Of a DNA stretch of 18,865 bases, positions 1-6,894 are shown in pieces. The notes under the pieces are model-generated. The model was not told the DNA's origin. It saw nothing but the letters and a program-made list of their open reading frames with translations, and searched no databases. The number at the start of each line of letters is the position of its first letter. Within the stretch, counting starts at the first letter, position 1. The DNA lies in assembly GCA_002340765.1 (NCBI GenBank), contig DDMS01000018.1:1-18865 (forward strand). The letters run 5' to 3'. The stretch comes from Flavobacteriaceae bacterium UBA2540. Its GTDB lineage: Bacteria; Bacteroidota; Bacteroidia; Flavobacteriales; Flavobacteriaceae. The position numbers were made by a program, and so were the translations under genes.

Positions 1-109
1 TAATAAATAATTCACAACTCAAACCTTATTTTATTTACTATTTGATAAAACTTATAAAAAAATAACTTATTTTTAATAATAAGTTTTAAAAAATATATAC
101 TTTTACGGT
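1..109. other. AT-rich non-coding stretch upstream of the arginine leader
   Basis: No convincing coding ORF is seen here on either strand. It holds an AT-rich hairpin (64-85, listed separately) and several imperfect matches to the Bacteroidetes -7 element TAnnTTTG, for example TATTTTTA at 68-75 with a TTTG at 41-44, and TACTTTTA at 98-105. None is good enough to name as the promoter. If the arginine leader ORF at 110 is transcribed with the operon, its promoter has to lie here or before the window. Confidence 0.5.
64..85 (-). terminator. Weak candidate intrinsic terminator, AT-rich hairpin
   Basis: AACTTATT (64-71) and AATAAGTT (78-85) form an 8-bp perfect stem with a 6-nt loop. Read on the - strand, the stem is followed by one A and then seven T, which is terminator-like. 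Only one G-C pair is present, and there is no recognisable - strand gene directly upstream of it within 86-424. It could be a chance structure in AT-rich DNA, or the end of a small - strand transcript. Confidence 0.2.
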
Positions 110-184
110 ATGATTAGAATATTAATTAATAAAAATTACACTTCAATAGATCCCAGTAAGCGTTTGCGATGGAGGCGCTATTAA
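110..184 (+). CDS. Candidate arginine leader peptide (24 aa)
   Basis: An ATG ORF of 24 codons ends with Lys-Arg-Leu-Arg-Trp-Arg-Arg-Tyr and TAA. Five Arg codons occur in 24 (AGA, CGT, CGA, AGG, CGC), four of them within codons 18-23, and several are types expected to be rare in such an AT-rich genome. The Arg-rich end coincides with an isolated GC-rich island (151-179, 17 of 29 bases G or C). Its place about 240 bases before the first gene of a complete arginine operon is what a ribosome-stalling leader peptide would predict. An RNA hairpin (159-179) overlaps the Arg codons. No clear downstream terminator/antiterminator pair was found, so the mechanism is open. A chance ORF is the alternative. 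Confidence 0.5.
   Translation: MIRILINKNYTSIDPSKRLRWRRY
159..179 (+). promoter_or_regulatory. RNA hairpin overlapping the Arg codons of the leader ORF
   Basis: AGCGTTT (159-165) can pair with AGGCGCT (173-179), seven pairs including two G-U, around a 7-nt loop. The stem lies over codons 17-24 of the candidate leader peptide. A ribosome waiting at the Arg codons would open it, whereas a ribosome that has released would let it form. An outer pairing AATAG (145-149) with CTATT (178-182) competes for bases 178-179, so two alternative folds are possible. Confidence 0.35.
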
Positions 185-237
185 TCTCTTTTTAAAAGAT
201 CAATGCTATTCAAGTTTAATCAATTTTTATTATTTCC

Positions 238-330
238 ATGATACAATCAACCAAAGCTCATAAATATTCTCAAGTTATTTTACATAATAACAATGTTACA
301 ATTTCTAGTCACTTTACCACACGCCCTTAG
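238..330 (+). CDS. Possible second upstream ORF (30 aa), doubtful
   Basis: An ATG ORF of 30 codons ends with His-Phe-Thr-Thr-Arg-Pro and TAG. It is uncharged to basic in character, has a single Arg codon (CGC) two codons before the stop, and resembles no family I know. Its end overlaps a short GC-rich patch (321-334). It may be a second upstream ORF of the arginine operon or simply a random ORF. The rest of the 185-424 interval has no other gene. Confidence 0.15.
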   Translation: MIQSTKAHKYSQVILHNNNVTISSHFTTRP

Positions 331-333
331 GGG

Positions 334-341
334 TATGTTTG
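334..341 (+). promoter_or_regulatory. Candidate -7 promoter element before the arginine operon
   Basis: TATGTTTG matches the Bacteroidetes -7 consensus TAnnTTTG at every defined position. It would start transcription near 346-349, giving a leader of about 77 nt before the first gene at 425. No good TTG -33 element is seen 17-23 bases upstream, which weakens the call. If this is the main promoter, the Arg-rich ORF at 110 would lie outside the transcript. Confidence 0.35.
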
Positions 342-347
342 CAATTA

Positions 348-371
348 TAGAATTAGGTGAGTCCAATTCTA
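348..371. promoter_or_regulatory. Inverted repeat at the predicted operon start (operator or RNA hairpin)
   Basis: TAGAATT (348-354) and AATTCTA (365-371) are perfect inverted repeats. Inside them GG (356-357) can pair with CC (363-364) if A355 bulges, giving nine pairs around a five-base loop. The dyad begins where transcription from the TATGTTTG element would start. It could be a repressor operator, for example for an ArgR-type protein, although it does not closely match the known ARG box. It could also be a 5'-end RNA hairpin. No U-tract follows, so it is not a simple terminator. Confidence 0.4.
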
Positions 372-424
372 CTCTCAAAAAATCGACCTTAAAATATTTT
401 TAAACTTAATTAAATTCAATTTCA

Positions 425-1042
425 ATGAAAATTGTCATTGCTGATAAAACTCATATTGGATACGCAGAAATTATTTGCAACACTATTGAAGATGCTGCAA
501 AAGTTAGAGGTACAGGAATTGCCAAGCGTAACCCAGAATATATTGCAACTAAGATGGAAAATGGCAATGCAGTCATTGCTTTGGATGGTGATAAATTTGC
601 CGGATTTTGCTACATCGAAAAATGGGGACATGGAAAGTTCGTAGCAAACTCAGGGTTAATTGTTCATCCTGATTATCGTGGATTGGGATTGTCAAAAAAA
701 ATAAAGCAAGTAATTTTTGATCATTCAAGAACTAAATTTCCTGATGCTAAAATTTTCAGTATAACAACAGGTTTGGCTGTCATGAAATTAAATACGGAAC
801 TTGGTTATAAACCTGTTACTTTTTCAGAATTAACAGATGATGAAACTTTTTGGGATGGTTGTCAAACGTGTATCAACTATGATGTTTTGACAAGAACCAA
901 TAGAAAAATGTGTTTGTGTACAGGCATGTTATATGACCCAAATAATCAGTCAAAAGAAGCTCCAAAAAAAATCAAGGAAAAGGTTTTTTATAGACTAAAA
1001 AATATGAAGCAAAACTTATTTTTAAAAAAAGATAAAAAATGA
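425..1042 (+). CDS. GNAT-family N-acyltransferase, candidate N-acetyl/N-succinylglutamate synthase
   Basis: This 205-residue protein has the GNAT fold signature VHPDYRGLGLSKKI (80-93), the acyl-CoA pyrophosphate loop. It is the first gene of the arginine operon and its stop overlaps the argG start (ATGA). The operon has no argJ and no classical argA, so this enzyme is the best candidate for acylating glutamate with acetyl-CoA or succinyl-CoA as step one. That assignment is inference from context; a related GNAT gene next to argG is, as I recall, also seen in Bacteroides. The C-terminal third carries Cys146-x2-Cys149-x13-Cys163-x-Cys165, which looks like a metal site and is not part of the usual GNAT fold. 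The tail from about 175 is very lysine-rich. The GNAT fold is certain; the substrate is not. Confidence 0.8.
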   Translation: MKIVIADKTHIGYAEIICNTIEDAAKVRGTGIAKRNPEYIATKMENGNAVIALDGDKFAGFCYIEKWGHGKFVANSGLIVHPDYRGLGLSKKIKQVIFDHSRTKFPDAKIFSITTGLAVMKLNTELGYKPVTFSELTDDETFWDGCQTCINYDVLTRTNRKMCLCTGMLYDPNNQSKEAPKKIKEKVFYRLKNMKQNLFLKKDKK

Positions 1043-2223
1043 AAAAATTAGTAATTGCTTACAGCGGAGGTTTAGACACTTCTTATTGTGCTGTGAAATT
1101 ATCAAAAAAATATAAAGTACATGCTGTTACTATAAATACAGGAGGTTTTAAAGAAGAAGACATTAAAAATATTGAAAAAAATGCTTATAAAATGGGCGTT
1201 TCAACATATAAATGTATTGATTCAGTTTCGTCTTTTTATCAAAAAGTAGTAAAATATTTAATTTTTGGAAATGTGCTTAAAAACAATACATACCCTTTGT
1301 CAGTAAGTGCTGAACGTGTCATTCAAGCAATTGAAATTATTGAATATGCAAAAAGTATCAATGCCGAATTTATTGCGCATGGAAGCACAGGTGCAGGAAA
1401 TGATCAAGTGCGTTTTGATATGATTTTCCAAACTTTGGCGCCACATATTACCATCATTACTCCTATTAGAGATGAAAAATTAACAAGACAACAAGAAATC
1501 GATTATTTGAAATCCGAAGGAATCAATATGCCCTGGGAAAAAGCAAAATATTCTGTCAACAAAGGTTTGTGGGGAACTAGTGTGGGTGGTGAAGAAACTT
1601 TAACATCTACGATGCCTTTGCCAGAAAGCGCGTATCCATCTCAATTGGAAAAAGAAGGCTATCAAAAAGTGGTGTTGACTTTCAATAAAGGGAATTTAGT
1701 TGCAGTAAATGGCAAAATTGATGACCCAGAAAAATGTATTGAATTGTTGGATTTCTTCGCTACAAAATATGCTATTGGAAGAGATATTCACGTGGGAGAC
1801 ACCATTGTTGGTATTAAAGGAAGAGTTGGTTTTGAAGCTGCTGCTGCTTTAATCACCATAAAAGCGCATCATTTGCTAGAGAAACATACACTAACAAAAT
1901 GGCAATTGCAACATAAAGAATACTTGGCAAGTTTTTATGGAATGCATTTGCATGAAGGACAATATTTGGATCCTGTGATGAGAAACATAGAAGCTTTTTT
2001 AGAAAGTAGTCAAAAAAGTGTTTCAGGGAGTGTGTTTGTGACCTTAAAACCATATCATTTTACATTAGATGGTATATCTTCTCCTCATGATTTGATGAAT
2101 GCTAGATTCGGAAGTTATGGTGAAGAAAATAAAGTTTGGACAGCAGAGGATGCCAAAGGATTTATCAAAATTTTGGGCAATCAGAATAAAATATACCAAC
2201 AAGTAAATAAAAACGAAGAATGA
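1039..2223 (+). CDS. argG: Argininosuccinate synthase
   Basis: ArgG joins citrulline and aspartate using ATP, giving argininosuccinate in the cytoplasm, the penultimate step to arginine. The PP-loop ATP-binding motif AYSGGLDTS is at residues 7-15, and GSTGAGNDQVRFD follows near residue 115. The 394-residue length fits the family. The start overlaps the GNAT stop and the stop overlaps the argC start (both ATGA), indicating translational coupling. Although it acts late in the pathway it stands second in the operon, as I recall it also does near the front of the Bacteroides cluster. Confidence 0.96.
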   Translation: MKKLVIAYSGGLDTSYCAVKLSKKYKVHAVTINTGGFKEEDIKNIEKNAYKMGVSTYKCIDSVSSFYQKVVKYLIFGNVLKNNTYPLSVSAERVIQAIEIIEYAKSINAEFIAHGSTGAGNDQVRFDMIFQTLAPHITIITPIRDEKLTRQQEIDYLKSEGINMPWEKAKYSVNKGLWGTSVGGEETLTSTMPLPESAYPSQLEKEGYQKVVLTFNKGNLVAVNGKIDDPEKCIELLDFFATKYAIGRDIHVGDTIVGIKGRVGFEAAAALITIKAHHLLEKHTLTKWQLQHKEYLASFYGMHLHEGQYLDPVMRNIEAFLESSQKSVSGSVFVTLKPYHFTLDGISSPHDLMNARFGSYGEENKVWTAEDAKGFIKILGNQNKIYQQVNKNEE

Positions 2224-3197
2224 TTCAAGTAGGAATTATAGGTGGTGCAGGATATACAGCTAGCGAATTGATTCGATTGTTGTTGCATCATCCAAAAGCT
2301 GAAATTAATTTTGTTTTCAGCACTTCCAACGCAGGAAATAAAATTTATGACGTGCATCAAGATTTATTGGGCGACACTGAAATTGAATTCACAAGTGAAA
2401 TAAATTCAACCGTTGATGTATTATTTTTATGTTTAGGACATGGAAATTCAATGAGATTTTTAGAAGAAAATTCATTTTCAGAGAATACCAAAATTATTGA
2501 TTTAAGCAATGATTTCAGATTGAAATCGAATCAAAATTTCAATGGAAAAGACTTTATATACGGGTTGCCTGAACTTCGAAAAGAGAACATAAAATCCGCC
2601 AAATACATCGCAAATCCAGGTTGTTTTGCAACAGCTTTGCAATTGGCAATTCTCCCATTGGCAGCAAATCATTTGTTGTTTGATGATGTTCATATTCATG
2701 CAGTGACAGGTGCTACTGGCGCAGGAACTTCGCTTTCTTCAACTTCGCATTTTGCTTGGAGAGACAATAATTTTTCTCATTATAAGGCATTTTCTCACCA
2801 ACATTTGGATGAAATTAACCAAACTGTCCAACAATTGCAACCAAAATTTACTTCGGAAATCAATTTTATACCAAATAGAGGAAATTTTTCAAGAGGCATT
2901 TTTGCAACTGTTTATACAAAGTTTGCTGGAGACATTTCAGAAGCAAAAGAAATGTATCGATATTATTATAAAGATGCGGCCTTTACATTTATTTCTGACA
3001 ATGAATTACATTTAAAACAAGTAGTTAATACAAATAAATGTTTATTACATCTCTCAAAACAAAATGATAAATTATTGATTACAAGCATTATAGATAATTT
3101 ATTAAAAGGTGCATCAGGTCAAGCAATTCAAAACATGAATTTGGTGTTTGGATTTCAAGAAACTTTAGGATTGAACATAAAAGCCAATTATTTTTAA
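2220..3197 (+). CDS. argC: N-acetyl-gamma-glutamyl-phosphate reductase (or N-succinyl analogue)
   Basis: ArgC reduces acyl-glutamyl phosphate to acyl-glutamate semialdehyde with NADPH. The dinucleotide-binding loop GIIGGAGYTASE covers residues 5-16 and the catalytic cysteine is Cys135 in ANPGCFAT (131-138). The conserved segment around VTGATGAGTSLSS (about 162-174) is also present. The 325-residue length is normal for the family. Its substrate may be N-succinyl rather than N-acetyl, depending on the carbamoyltransferase downstream. It overlaps argG by 4 bases and ends 9 bases before proC. Confidence 0.95.
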   Translation: MIQVGIIGGAGYTASELIRLLLHHPKAEINFVFSTSNAGNKIYDVHQDLLGDTEIEFTSEINSTVDVLFLCLGHGNSMRFLEENSFSENTKIIDLSNDFRLKSNQNFNGKDFIYGLPELRKENIKSAKYIANPGCFATALQLAILPLAANHLLFDDVHIHAVTGATGAGTSLSSTSHFAWRDNNFSHYKAFSHQHLDEINQTVQQLQPKFTSEINFIPNRGNFSRGIFATVYTKFAGDISEAKEMYRYYYKDAAFTFISDNELHLKQVVNTNKCLLHLSKQNDKLLITSIIDNLLKGASGQAIQNMNLVFGFQETLGLNIKANYF

Positions 3198-3206
3198 ATA
3201 AATCAC

Positions 3207-4007
3207 ATGAAAATAGCAATTATAGGAACTGGAAACTTAGGAAAATCCATCGCAAAAGGGCTTATTATTGACAATGCCATCACCACTTTATATCTTTCAA
3301 AACGTAATTTAGAAAGTATTTCTGAATTTGACGGATGTAAAAATGTGTTTTTAACAACTGACAATAAAGAAGTTGTTCAAAACTCAGATATTTTAATTTT
3401 AGCTGTGCAACCAGCTCATTTAGAGAGAATTTTACAAGAAATTGCACCTTTTTTTACGAACAAACATGTACTTATTTCAACAGTAACAGGTTTTGGAATT
3501 TCAAAAATTGAGGAAACTGTTGGAAAAGACGCTTTTATTATCAGAGCAATGCCAAATACTGCTATTTCTGTCGGAAAATCTATGACTTGTTTGTGTAGCA
3601 ACGAGCAAGGAAAAAACAGAATTAAAATTGCAGAAGCTATTTTTAATAGATTAGGACATTCATTGACTATTCCGGAGAGTCAAATGCAAGCTGCAACAGT
3701 GATTTGCGCAAGTGGAGTTGCTTTTTGGATGCGATTGATTAGAGCAACTACACAAGCTGCGATTCAATTGGGTTTTGATGCCAAAGAAGCCCAAGAATTG
3801 GCAATGTTTACTTGCGAAGGTGCTGCCAATTTATTAATCATAAATGGAAATCATCCAGAGGAAGAAATTGACAAAGTTACTACGCCAAAAGGGTGCACTA
3901 TAGAAGGTTTGAACGAAATGGAACACAAAGGATTAAGTTCGTCATTGATTCATGGAATGGTGGCTTCATTCAATAAAATTAACACTATTAAAAAAGAACA
4001 AATATGA
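3207..4007 (+). CDS. proC: Pyrroline-5-carboxylate reductase
   Basis: ProC reduces pyrroline-5-carboxylate to proline with NAD(P)H. The nucleotide-binding loop GTGNLG is at residues 7-12, the family motif MPNTAISVG at 115-123, and the C-terminal VTTPKGCTIEGLNEME signature lies near residues 231-246. The length of 266 residues is typical. It sits between argC and argD, with an ATGA overlap into argD, so proline and arginine synthesis share one transcript. This may reflect shared use of glutamate semialdehyde or of ornithine-derived P5C. No proA or proB is visible. Confidence 0.94.
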   Translation: MKIAIIGTGNLGKSIAKGLIIDNAITTLYLSKRNLESISEFDGCKNVFLTTDNKEVVQNSDILILAVQPAHLERILQEIAPFFTNKHVLISTVTGFGISKIEETVGKDAFIIRAMPNTAISVGKSMTCLCSNEQGKNRIKIAEAIFNRLGHSLTIPESQMQAATVICASGVAFWMRLIRATTQAAIQLGFDAKEAQELAMFTCEGAANLLIINGNHPEEEIDKVTTPKGCTIEGLNEMEHKGLSSSLIHGMVASFNKINTIKKEQI

Positions 4008-5131
4008 GTTTGTTTAACGTTTATCCTTTGTTTGACATCACACCTGTAAAGGCAAAAGACGTCTTTGTGTATGATGAAAAAGGTATTGAATATTTGGATT
4101 TATATGGAGGTCACGCAGTGATTTCTATTGGACATTCGCATCCAAAATATGTGGAAGCTCTGAGTCATCAAATTACGAAATTGGGATTTTATAGCAATTC
4201 TATTCAAAATCCTTTACAAGAAGCATTGTCAGAAAAGTTAGGACAACTTTCATGTTGCATTGATTATGAATTGTTTATGTGCAATTCTGGTGCTGAAGCC
4301 AATGAAAACGCACTAAAATTAGCATCATTTCATACCAACAAGAAAAAAATTATTGCCTTTAAAAATAGTTTTCACGGACGAACTTCTGCTGCTGTAGCTG
4401 CTACTGATGATGCTAAAATTATTTCGCCATTGAACGCACAACAAGAAGTGGAAATTTTACCATTGGGTGATTTGAAAGCTTTAGAAAAAGCACTTTTAAA
4501 AAATGATGTTTGCGCTGTAATCATTGAATGTATTCAGGGAGTTGGAGGTTTGGATGAGAGTACTACTGAATTTTATGAGGGAATTGATACTCTTTGCAAA
4601 AAATATGGAGCATGTTTTATTGCGGATGAAGTGCAATCAGGATTTGGAAGAACAGGCAATTTTTTTGCATTCCATAAATATAAAGTAACTCCTGATATTA
4701 TCTCCGTTGCAAAAGGAATGGGGAATGGATTTCCTGTAGGTGGTATTTTAATTCACAATCATATCAAAGCATCTTTTGGATTATTAGGAACGACTTTTGG
4801 GGGAAATCATTTGGCTTGTGCAGCTTCTTTGACCGTTTTAAATGTGATTGAAGAAGAAAATTTGATGGAAAATGCGAGAAATATGTCGCAATATTTTATT
4901 GAAAAAGCGCAAGAAATTCCACAAGTAAAAAGAATCAAAGGTCGTGGATTAATGTTAGGATTAGAATTTGATTTTCCGATTGTTGAACTTAGAAAGAAAC
5001 TCATCAATACGCATCATATTTTTACTGGAAATGCTAAAAATCAATATGTAATCCGAATTTTACCACCTTTAACCATCCAAAAAAAGCATATTGATATGTT
5101 TATGAATGCACTTAAAAGTGAATTATCATGA
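4004..5131 (+). CDS. argD: Acetylornithine/succinylornithine aminotransferase, class III PLP enzyme
   Basis: ArgD transfers the amino group of glutamate to acyl-glutamate semialdehyde, giving acyl-ornithine. The PLP-phosphate motif CNSGAEANENALKLA starts at residue 93, IADEVQSGFGRTG (206-218) contains the PLP-contacting Asp208, and the Schiff-base lysine is Lys237 in SVAKGMGNGFPVGG. GTTFGGNHLACAA follows near residue 258. At 375 residues it is a compact member of the class III family. Overlap with proC upstream and argF' downstream (both ATGA) fixes the operon. Ornithine aminotransferase is a related alternative, but the context favours argD. Confidence 0.93.
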   Translation: MSLFNVYPLFDITPVKAKDVFVYDEKGIEYLDLYGGHAVISIGHSHPKYVEALSHQITKLGFYSNSIQNPLQEALSEKLGQLSCCIDYELFMCNSGAEANENALKLASFHTNKKKIIAFKNSFHGRTSAAVAATDDAKIISPLNAQQEVEILPLGDLKALEKALLKNDVCAVIIECIQGVGGLDESTTEFYEGIDTLCKKYGACFIADEVQSGFGRTGNFFAFHKYKVTPDIISVAKGMGNGFPVGGILIHNHIKASFGLLGTTFGGNHLACAASLTVLNVIEEENLMENARNMSQYFIEKAQEIPQVKRIKGRGLMLGLEFDFPIVELRKKLINTHHIFTGNAKNQYVIRILPPLTIQKKHIDMFMNALKSELS

Positions 5132-6063
5132 AGCACTTTACCTCCATTAAAGATATTTCTGACATACATTCTTGGATTAAAGAAGCAAAAAAAATTAAGG
5201 AAAACCCTTTAAAAAATAAAAATTTAGGTAAAAATAAAACTCTGGGATTGTTATTTTTTAATTCGAGTTTACGTACACGTTTGAGTACTCAAAAAGCAGC
5301 CTTAAATTTAGGAATGAATACCATTGTCATGAACGTTTCTGAAGATGCTTGGGGAATTGAATTTGAAAATGAAAGCGTCATGAATGGCACTTCTGCTGAG
5401 CATATCAAAGAAGCAGCAGCTGTGGTATCTCAATATTGTGATGTGATTGCAGTTCGTGCTTTTCCAACTTTGAAAGACAAAGAAAAAGACGAATATGAAC
5501 AGGTTTTAAACGCATTTTTAAAATACGCTTCTGTGCCAATTATCAACATGGAAAGTGCCACGGGTCATCCTCTACAAGGCCTTACTGATGCGATAACTAT
5601 TGCCGAAAATTCAACCAAAAAAAGACCAAAAGTAGTTTTGTCTTGGGCTCCTCACGTTAAAGCGTTGCCTCATGCAGTGCCAAATAGTTTTATAGAAGCT
5701 ATGCAAAAAATGGATGTTGATTTTGTTATCACAAATCCGGAAGTATATAATTTAGATAAAAATATTACCAAAAATACCACAATTATTCATGATCAAAAGG
5801 AAGCTTTTAAGCATGCTGATTTTGTGTACGCTAAAAATTGGAGTTCATATGATGATTATGGTCAAATTTTAAAAACAGATTTGGATTGGATGATTACTAA
5901 AGAGAAAATTGGTGATGCTAAATTTATGCATTGTTTGCCTGTCAGAAGAAATGTAGTTGTAGAAGATGCAGTGTTGGATTCCAAAAATTCTTTGGTGATT
6001 CAGCAAGCGAATAATAGAACTTTTGCTGCGCAATTGGTTCTGAAAAAAATATTAGAGAACTAA
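5128..6063 (+). CDS. argF': N-acylornithine carbamoyltransferase (succinyl- or acetylornithine type)
   Basis: The protein transfers a carbamoyl group from carbamoyl phosphate to an N-acylated ornithine, giving N-acyl-citrulline. The carbamoyl-phosphate loop SSLRTRLSTQKAALNLGMN (46-64) carries Leu-Arg-Thr-Arg rather than the Ser-Thr-Arg-Thr-Arg of ordinary OTCase, as in the Bacteroides fragilis succinylornithine enzyme. HPLQ is at 147-150 and HCLPVRRN at 268-275, also as in that enzyme. The residue reported to choose between succinyl (Pro90) and acetyl (Glu) substrate is Ala90 here, in NGTSAEH. Trp75 is kept. Length is 311 residues. The 53-base gap after it, with a palindrome, is the first loose junction in this operon. 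Confidence 0.93.
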   Translation: MKHFTSIKDISDIHSWIKEAKKIKENPLKNKNLGKNKTLGLLFFNSSLRTRLSTQKAALNLGMNTIVMNVSEDAWGIEFENESVMNGTSAEHIKEAAAVVSQYCDVIAVRAFPTLKDKEKDEYEQVLNAFLKYASVPIINMESATGHPLQGLTDAITIAENSTKKRPKVVLSWAPHVKALPHAVPNSFIEAMQKMDVDFVITNPEVYNLDKNITKNTTIIHDQKEAFKHADFVYAKNWSSYDDYGQILKTDLDWMITKEKIGDAKFMHCLPVRRNVVVEDAVLDSKNSLVIQQANNRTFAAQLVLKKILEN

Positions 6064-6074
6064 AAAGAAAAAAC

Positions 6075-6099
6075 CTCACAGGTTTTAAAAACCTGTGAG
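6075..6099. repeat. Perfect 12-bp palindrome between argF' and argB
   Basis: CTCACAGGTTTT (6075-6086), a single A, then AAAACCTGTGAG (6088-6099) make an exact inverted repeat of 12 bp. As RNA it would fold into a strong hairpin with few unpaired bases. It is not followed by a T-run on the + strand. Similar CCTCACAGG...CCTGTGAGG palindromes are, as I recall, scattered between genes in flavobacterial genomes, so this is probably a dispersed REP-like element inserted in the operon. It could tune expression or RNA stability of argB onward. Confidence 0.7.
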
Positions 6100-6116
6100 A
6101 TCTAATAGAACATACT

Positions 6117-6893
6117 TTGGAAAAACTATCAATCGTAAAAATAAGCGGAAATATTATTGAGGATGAAAATGTTTTGAATGATTTTCTTAGCTTATTTTCA
6201 AAAATAGAAGGAAAGAAAATTTTGGTGCATGGCGGAGGTAAAAAAGCCACTCAAATGGCTTCGAAATTGGAGATAGAATCTACCATGATCAATGGAAGAC
6301 GTATTACAAATGCTGAAACTTTAGAGGTAATTACGATGGTTTATGGTGGTTTGGTCAATAAAAATATCGTTGCCAAATTGCAGGCATTGAGAACAAATGC
6401 TATTGGTTTGTCTGGTGCTGATGGGAATTCTATTCTTTCGGAAAAAAGACCGATTAAAGAAATCGATTTTGGCTTTGTTGGTGATGTGAAAGTTGTTGAT
6501 AATGATGCTATTGAAGTGTTGATAACCAATCTTTTTACACCAGTTTTTTGCGCAATTACACATGATGGAAAAGGACAATTGTTGAACACAAATTCTGATA
6601 CGATCACCAGTCAAATTGCCATTGCAATGAGCAAAAAATATCAAACGAGTATATATTATTGCTTTGAATTGAAAGGTGTTTTATCTGATTTTAATAACAA
6701 AGATTCTGTAATAAAACACATTGATTCAGGTAGGTATTCGTCATTGTTATCAGAAGGAATTATTTTAGATGGCATGATCCCTAAACTAGAAAATTGCTTT
6801 TATGCTTTGAAAAATGGTGTCAATGAAGTTTTTATGGGAAATACGAATATATTAACAAAAGAAAATGATCATTTCACGAAAATCACACTCTAA
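6117..6893 (+). CDS. argB: N-acetylglutamate kinase (or N-succinylglutamate kinase)
   Basis: ArgB phosphorylates the gamma-carboxylate of N-acyl-glutamate with ATP, the second pathway step. The amino acid kinase fold is shown by the glycine-rich loop VHGGGKKATQMA (37-48), INGRRITNAETLEV after it, the segment GLSGADGN near residue 98, and NSDTITSQIAIAMS in the C-terminal half. Length is 258 residues, normal for the family. The start is a TTG, as no in-frame ATG gives the expected N-terminus; the encoded EKLSIVKISGN reads as a genuine first strand. A TTG start behind a stable hairpin suggests lower translation than neighbours. It ends one base before the next gene. Confidence 0.93.
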   Translation: MEKLSIVKISGNIIEDENVLNDFLSLFSKIEGKKILVHGGGKKATQMASKLEIESTMINGRRITNAETLEVITMVYGGLVNKNIVAKLQALRTNAIGLSGADGNSILSEKRPIKEIDFGFVGDVKVVDNDAIEVLITNLFTPVFCAITHDGKGQLLNTNSDTITSQIAIAMSKKYQTSIYYCFELKGVLSDFNNKDSVIKHIDSGRYSSLLSEGIILDGMIPKLENCFYALKNGVNEVFMGNTNILTKENDHFTKITL

Positions 6894-6894
6894 A

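Noticed and set aside
188..204. TTTTTAAAAG hairpin after the leader ORF as the attenuator terminator
   Set aside because: The stem is almost all A-T with a bulge and a mismatch, and no U-tract follows at the right distance.
348..371. Intrinsic terminator in the arginine leader
   Set aside because: The hairpin is good but is followed by CTCTCAAAAAA and not by a T-run on the + strand, so it is listed as an operator or RNA structure only.
1..424. Known riboswitch or tRNA in the arginine upstream region
   Set aside because: No cloverleaf or riboswitch core could be recognised; the only GC-rich island is explained better by the Arg-codon ORF.
5942..6250. Minus-strand ORF of 102 codons across argF' and argB
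   Set aside because: It is a shadow of the two real genes, crosses the palindrome, and has no recognisable protein features.
6321..6644. Minus-strand ORFs of 107 and 88 codons inside argB
   Set aside because: Antisense shadows of a well-supported kinase gene, with a composition that simply mirrors its codons.
6865..6894. Earlier in-frame ATG giving a ten-residue longer deacylase
   Set aside because: The extension lies inside argB and encodes a basic stretch with no family match; the ATG at 6895, one base after the argB stop, fits the M20 N-terminus and the operon spacing.
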